From contig JACZJD010000290.1 of assembly GCA_014860725.1 (NCBI GenBank), forward strand, positions 1 through 7,426: a stretch of DNA of 7,426 nt, in the 5' to 3' direction. The notes below the pieces were generated by a model, which saw nothing but the letters and a program-made list of their open reading frames with translations, ran no database searches and was not told the DNA's origin. Shown piece by piece: positions 5,844 to 7,426 of this stretch. The number at the start of each line of letters is the position of its first letter. Position 1 is the stretch's first letter. The position numbers and the translations under genes were made by a program. This stretch comes from Aquamicrobium sp. (GTDB lineage: Bacteria; Pseudomonadota; Alphaproteobacteria; Rhizobiales; Rhizobiaceae).

Positions 5844-6218
5844 GGGCTCTTCCGGTATGGTTGGGGGGCTTGAACTGCGGCGTCGGGCTGCGCTGCCTCC
5901 CGCTCCTTCCGGAGATTCCGGGTGCGGCGGGAAGGCGCATCTTTCCGGGGTTTCGCGCATTTTCGCCCGGGCCGCAAGCCCGCAGCAGGCTTCGCGTCGT
6001 ACAAGGCGGCGGCAAGGGTTTCCACGGCGGTCCGGCGAACGAGACGCTGCGTTAACCTTGTTTGTTGGCGGTTTATTCGCCAAAGTCGCCCACACTTCCG
6101 CCCGACGAAAAGGGTAGCGACCTGAAACGCACGATATGCGCCCGGGCGGCCGGACGAAGCGGGGCTCACGTCCCGCTCGCCATGCTCCTGCCGCAAACGG
6201 ACAGGCTCTAAGCGACGC
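5844..6218. promoter_or_regulatory. Divergent intergenic region between pepA and lptF
   Basis: These 375 bases separate the divergent starts of pepA and lptF and must hold the promoters of both units. I found no convincing gene in them. The only markedly AT-richer patch is about 6051-6085 (GTTAACC...GTTTATTCG), the likeliest promoter core. It contains the small inverted repeat TTGGCG (6065-6070) / CGCCAA (6078-6083), which could be an operator or chance. A 5-bp hairpin CGGGC (5968-5972) / GCCCG (5978-5982) lies in the probable pepA leader. No -35/-10 pair close to consensus was found on either strand, so exact promoters are not called. The pepA ribosome binding site GGAAGAG is at 5853-5847; before lptF only a weak AAGCGA (6210-6215) is seen. 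Confidence 0.4.
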
Positions 6219-7421
6219 ATGAAAGTCATCGAACGCTACATATTGCGCCGCACGGTCGGGATCTTCATGGCGACGCTGCTGTGGGTGCTGGCGATCGTCT
6301 GGACGACGCAGGTTCTGGTGCGCATCGACGTCGTCACCTCCAACGGCCAGTCCGCCGCCACCTTCTTCGAGATCGCCTGGCTGATCCTGCCTTCGGTGAT
6401 TCCCATCGTCATCCCGTTCGCGGTCGGCATCGCCGTGGCGCAGACGCTGTCGACGATGAACACCGATTCCGAGCTGATCGTCATGAGCGCGGCCGGCAGC
6501 CCGCGCATGGCGGTGATGCGGCCGATGATCGTCCTTGCCGTCGTCGCGTCGATCCTGAGCCTCGTCATCACCAACGTGGTCAACCCGCCGTCGCGCCAGC
6601 GCATGCGGGCGCTGCTCGCCGAGGCGCGGGCCGACCTCATCACCACCGTGATCGAGGAAGGCGCGTTCCAGAAGGTCGAGGACGGCCTCTACATCCAGAT
6701 CGGCGAGCGCCTGCCGGACGGCCGCTTCGGCGGCATCTTCGTCGCCGACACGCGCGAGGAAGGCATCGAGCTGATCTACTATGCGCGGGAAGGCGCGACC
6801 GTCGAGATGGACGGCAACCAGCTTCTGGTGATGCGCGACGGCACCGTGCACCGCAAGACCAACGGCAACGTCTCGGTCGTGCGCTACACCTCCTATGCCT
6901 TCGACCTGTCGCAGTTCACCGCCAACGGCGCGCGGCCGCAGCTCAAGCCGAAGGACCAGTCGCTCGGCTATCTCCTCAATCCCGACCCGAACGACTTCGT
7001 CCAGAAGAACAACCCGCAGATCTACCGGGCCGAAATCCACACTCGCTTCAGCGACTGGCTCTATCCGATGGTGTTCGCGCTGATCGGGCTTGCGGTCGCG
7101 GGCGATTCGCGCTCGTTCCGCGAGGCGCGCATCCACCCGCTCCTGACCACCATGGCCATCGCCATGGTGTTCCGCTGGGGCGGCTTCTACTTCTCCAACG
7201 AGATCGAGACCGTGGCGGCGCTGACGCCGATGGTCTACGTCATCCCGCTCGGCGCGTGCGCCATTGCCGCCTTCTTCATCGCCACCAACCGGGTGATGGA
7301 GCTGCCGATGTGGCTGGTCGAGCGCGTGACCGGCGCTGTCTCGCGGGCCTATGCGCGCGTGCTCGCGCGCTGGCACGCCTTCCGCGGCTTCACGCCGTCG
7401 GCGCCCGGAGGCTCGGCATGA
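6219..7421 (+). CDS. lptF: LPS export ABC transporter permease LptF
   Basis: This 400-residue protein has the LptF/LptG permease architecture: three N-terminal membrane helices (about 12-34, 50-76 and 100-121), a periplasmic beta-jellyroll domain (about 125-275), then three more helices (about 278-295, 306-325 and 334-356). The start [14 protein letters not shown] matches the usual LptF beginning. [15 protein letters not shown] (81-95), between helices 2 and 3, is the conserved cytoplasmic segment that couples to the ATPase LptB. With LptB and LptG it forms the inner-membrane complex that draws lipopolysaccharide out of the membrane and passes it to the LptC/LptA bridge. The tail after helix 6 (about 357-400) is basic and somewhat longer than the minimum needed, which I treat as lineage variation. 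The gene diverges from pepA, as in E. coli, and its stop overlaps the start of the next gene (ATGA at 7418-7421). LptG is the alternative by fold, but the N-terminus, the coupling sequence and its position as first gene favour LptF. Confidence 0.95.
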   Translation: MKVIERYILRRTVGIFMATLLWVLAIVWTTQVLVRIDVVTSNGQSAATFFEIAWLILPSVIPIVIPFAVGIAVAQTLSTMNTDSELIVMSAAGSPRMAVMRPMIVLAVVASILSLVITNVVNPPSRQRMRALLAEARADLITTVIEEGAFQKVEDGLYIQIGERLPDGRFGGIFVADTREEGIELIYYAREGATVEMDGNQLLVMRDGTVHRKTNGNVSVVRYTSYAFDLSQFTANGARPQLKPKDQSLGYLLNPDPNDFVQKNNPQIYRAEIHTRFSDWLYPMVFALIGLAVAGDSRSFREARIHPLLTTMAIAMVFRWGGFYFSNEIETVAALTPMVYVIPLGACAIAAFFIATNRVMELPMWLVERVTGAVSRAYARVLARWHAFRGFTPSAPGGSA

Positions 7422-7426
7422 TCGGC
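7418..7426 (+). CDS. lptG: Start of the next gene, presumably lptG (3' end outside window)
   Basis: ATG ATC GGC (M-I-G) at 7418-7426 begins within the lptF stop codon as an ATGA overlap and runs out of the window. Only three codons are visible, so identity comes entirely from context: lptG follows lptF directly, often overlapping, in Proteobacteria. Confidence 0.55.

Noticed and set aside
3708..5873. A 721-codon open frame on the plus strand opposite holC and most of pepA.
   Set aside because: It is antisense to two well-supported genes. Its composition (Arg, Ala, His, Val and Gly runs) is what the complement of GC-rich codons gives, and no family motif is visible.
6058..6086. A sigma-70-like promoter (TTGTTT, 17 bases, CAAAGT) for lptF.
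   Set aside because: The -10 element matches only half of the consensus and the start would lie far from the gene. It is not strong enough to call.
5844..7376. In-frame extension of pepA upstream, making a 1006-residue protein that covers the opposite strand of lptF.
   Set aside because: The added 511 residues are low-complexity and rich in His, Arg and Asp, and lie antisense to a clear lptF. The start at 5843 has a good ribosome binding site and fits the family length.

Overview
The window is about 7.4 kb of GC-rich chromosomal DNA with G/C-ending codons and short intergenic gaps. The gene content points to an alphaproteobacterium, most likely of the order Hyphomicrobiales (Rhizobiales; Mesorhizobium/Phyllobacteriaceae-like). 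This rests on the protein styles and the gene order pepA-holC diverging from lptF-lptG. No rRNA, tRNA, CRISPR array, insertion sequence or prophage gene was seen. It reads as mostly housekeeping core genome.

Layout, left to right. (1) Positions 3-359, plus strand: the 3' end of a gene whose start lies outside the window. It encodes a glycine-rich low-complexity tract followed by a small two-cysteine C-terminal domain, with a rho-independent-type hairpin just after it. (2) 438-2315, plus: a complete ABC-F ATPase of the YheS type, a soluble tandem-ATPase protein that acts on ribosomes. (3) 2312-3117, plus: a crotonase (enoyl-CoA hydratase/isomerase) family gene starting inside the yheS-like stop codon (ATGA overlap). 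It carries an apparent one-base deletion in a C run near 2997-3000, so its natural C-terminus now lies in another frame. (4) 3118-3267: a convergent intergenic region packed with inverted repeats. (5) Minus strand, transcribed right to left: pepA (5843-4356), holC (4328-3879) and an unrecognised two-TM membrane protein (3882-3268). They have tight spacing (27 nt, then a 4-nt ATGA overlap) and look like one operon. (6) 5844-6218: a 375-bp divergent intergenic region. (7) 6219-7421, plus: lptF, the LPS-export permease, followed at 7418 by the first three codons of the next gene, presumably lptG.

How the genes fit together: LptF and LptG form the inner-membrane permease of the LptB2FG transporter that extracts lipopolysaccharide. 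PepA (M17 aminopeptidase) and HolC (chi subunit of DNA polymerase III) are a widely conserved adjacent pair, and lptFG diverging from pepA is also seen in Escherichia coli. The ABC-F protein and the crotonase form a separate two-gene unit running towards the pepA operon.

No clear new multi-gene system was found. The points most worth a second look are a perfect 30-bp inverted repeat (1-30 / 173-202) inside the glycine-rich coding sequence, the crotonase frameshift, the crotonase's missing second catalytic glutamate, the cluster of palindromes at 3120-3264, and the uncharacterised membrane protein coupled to holC.
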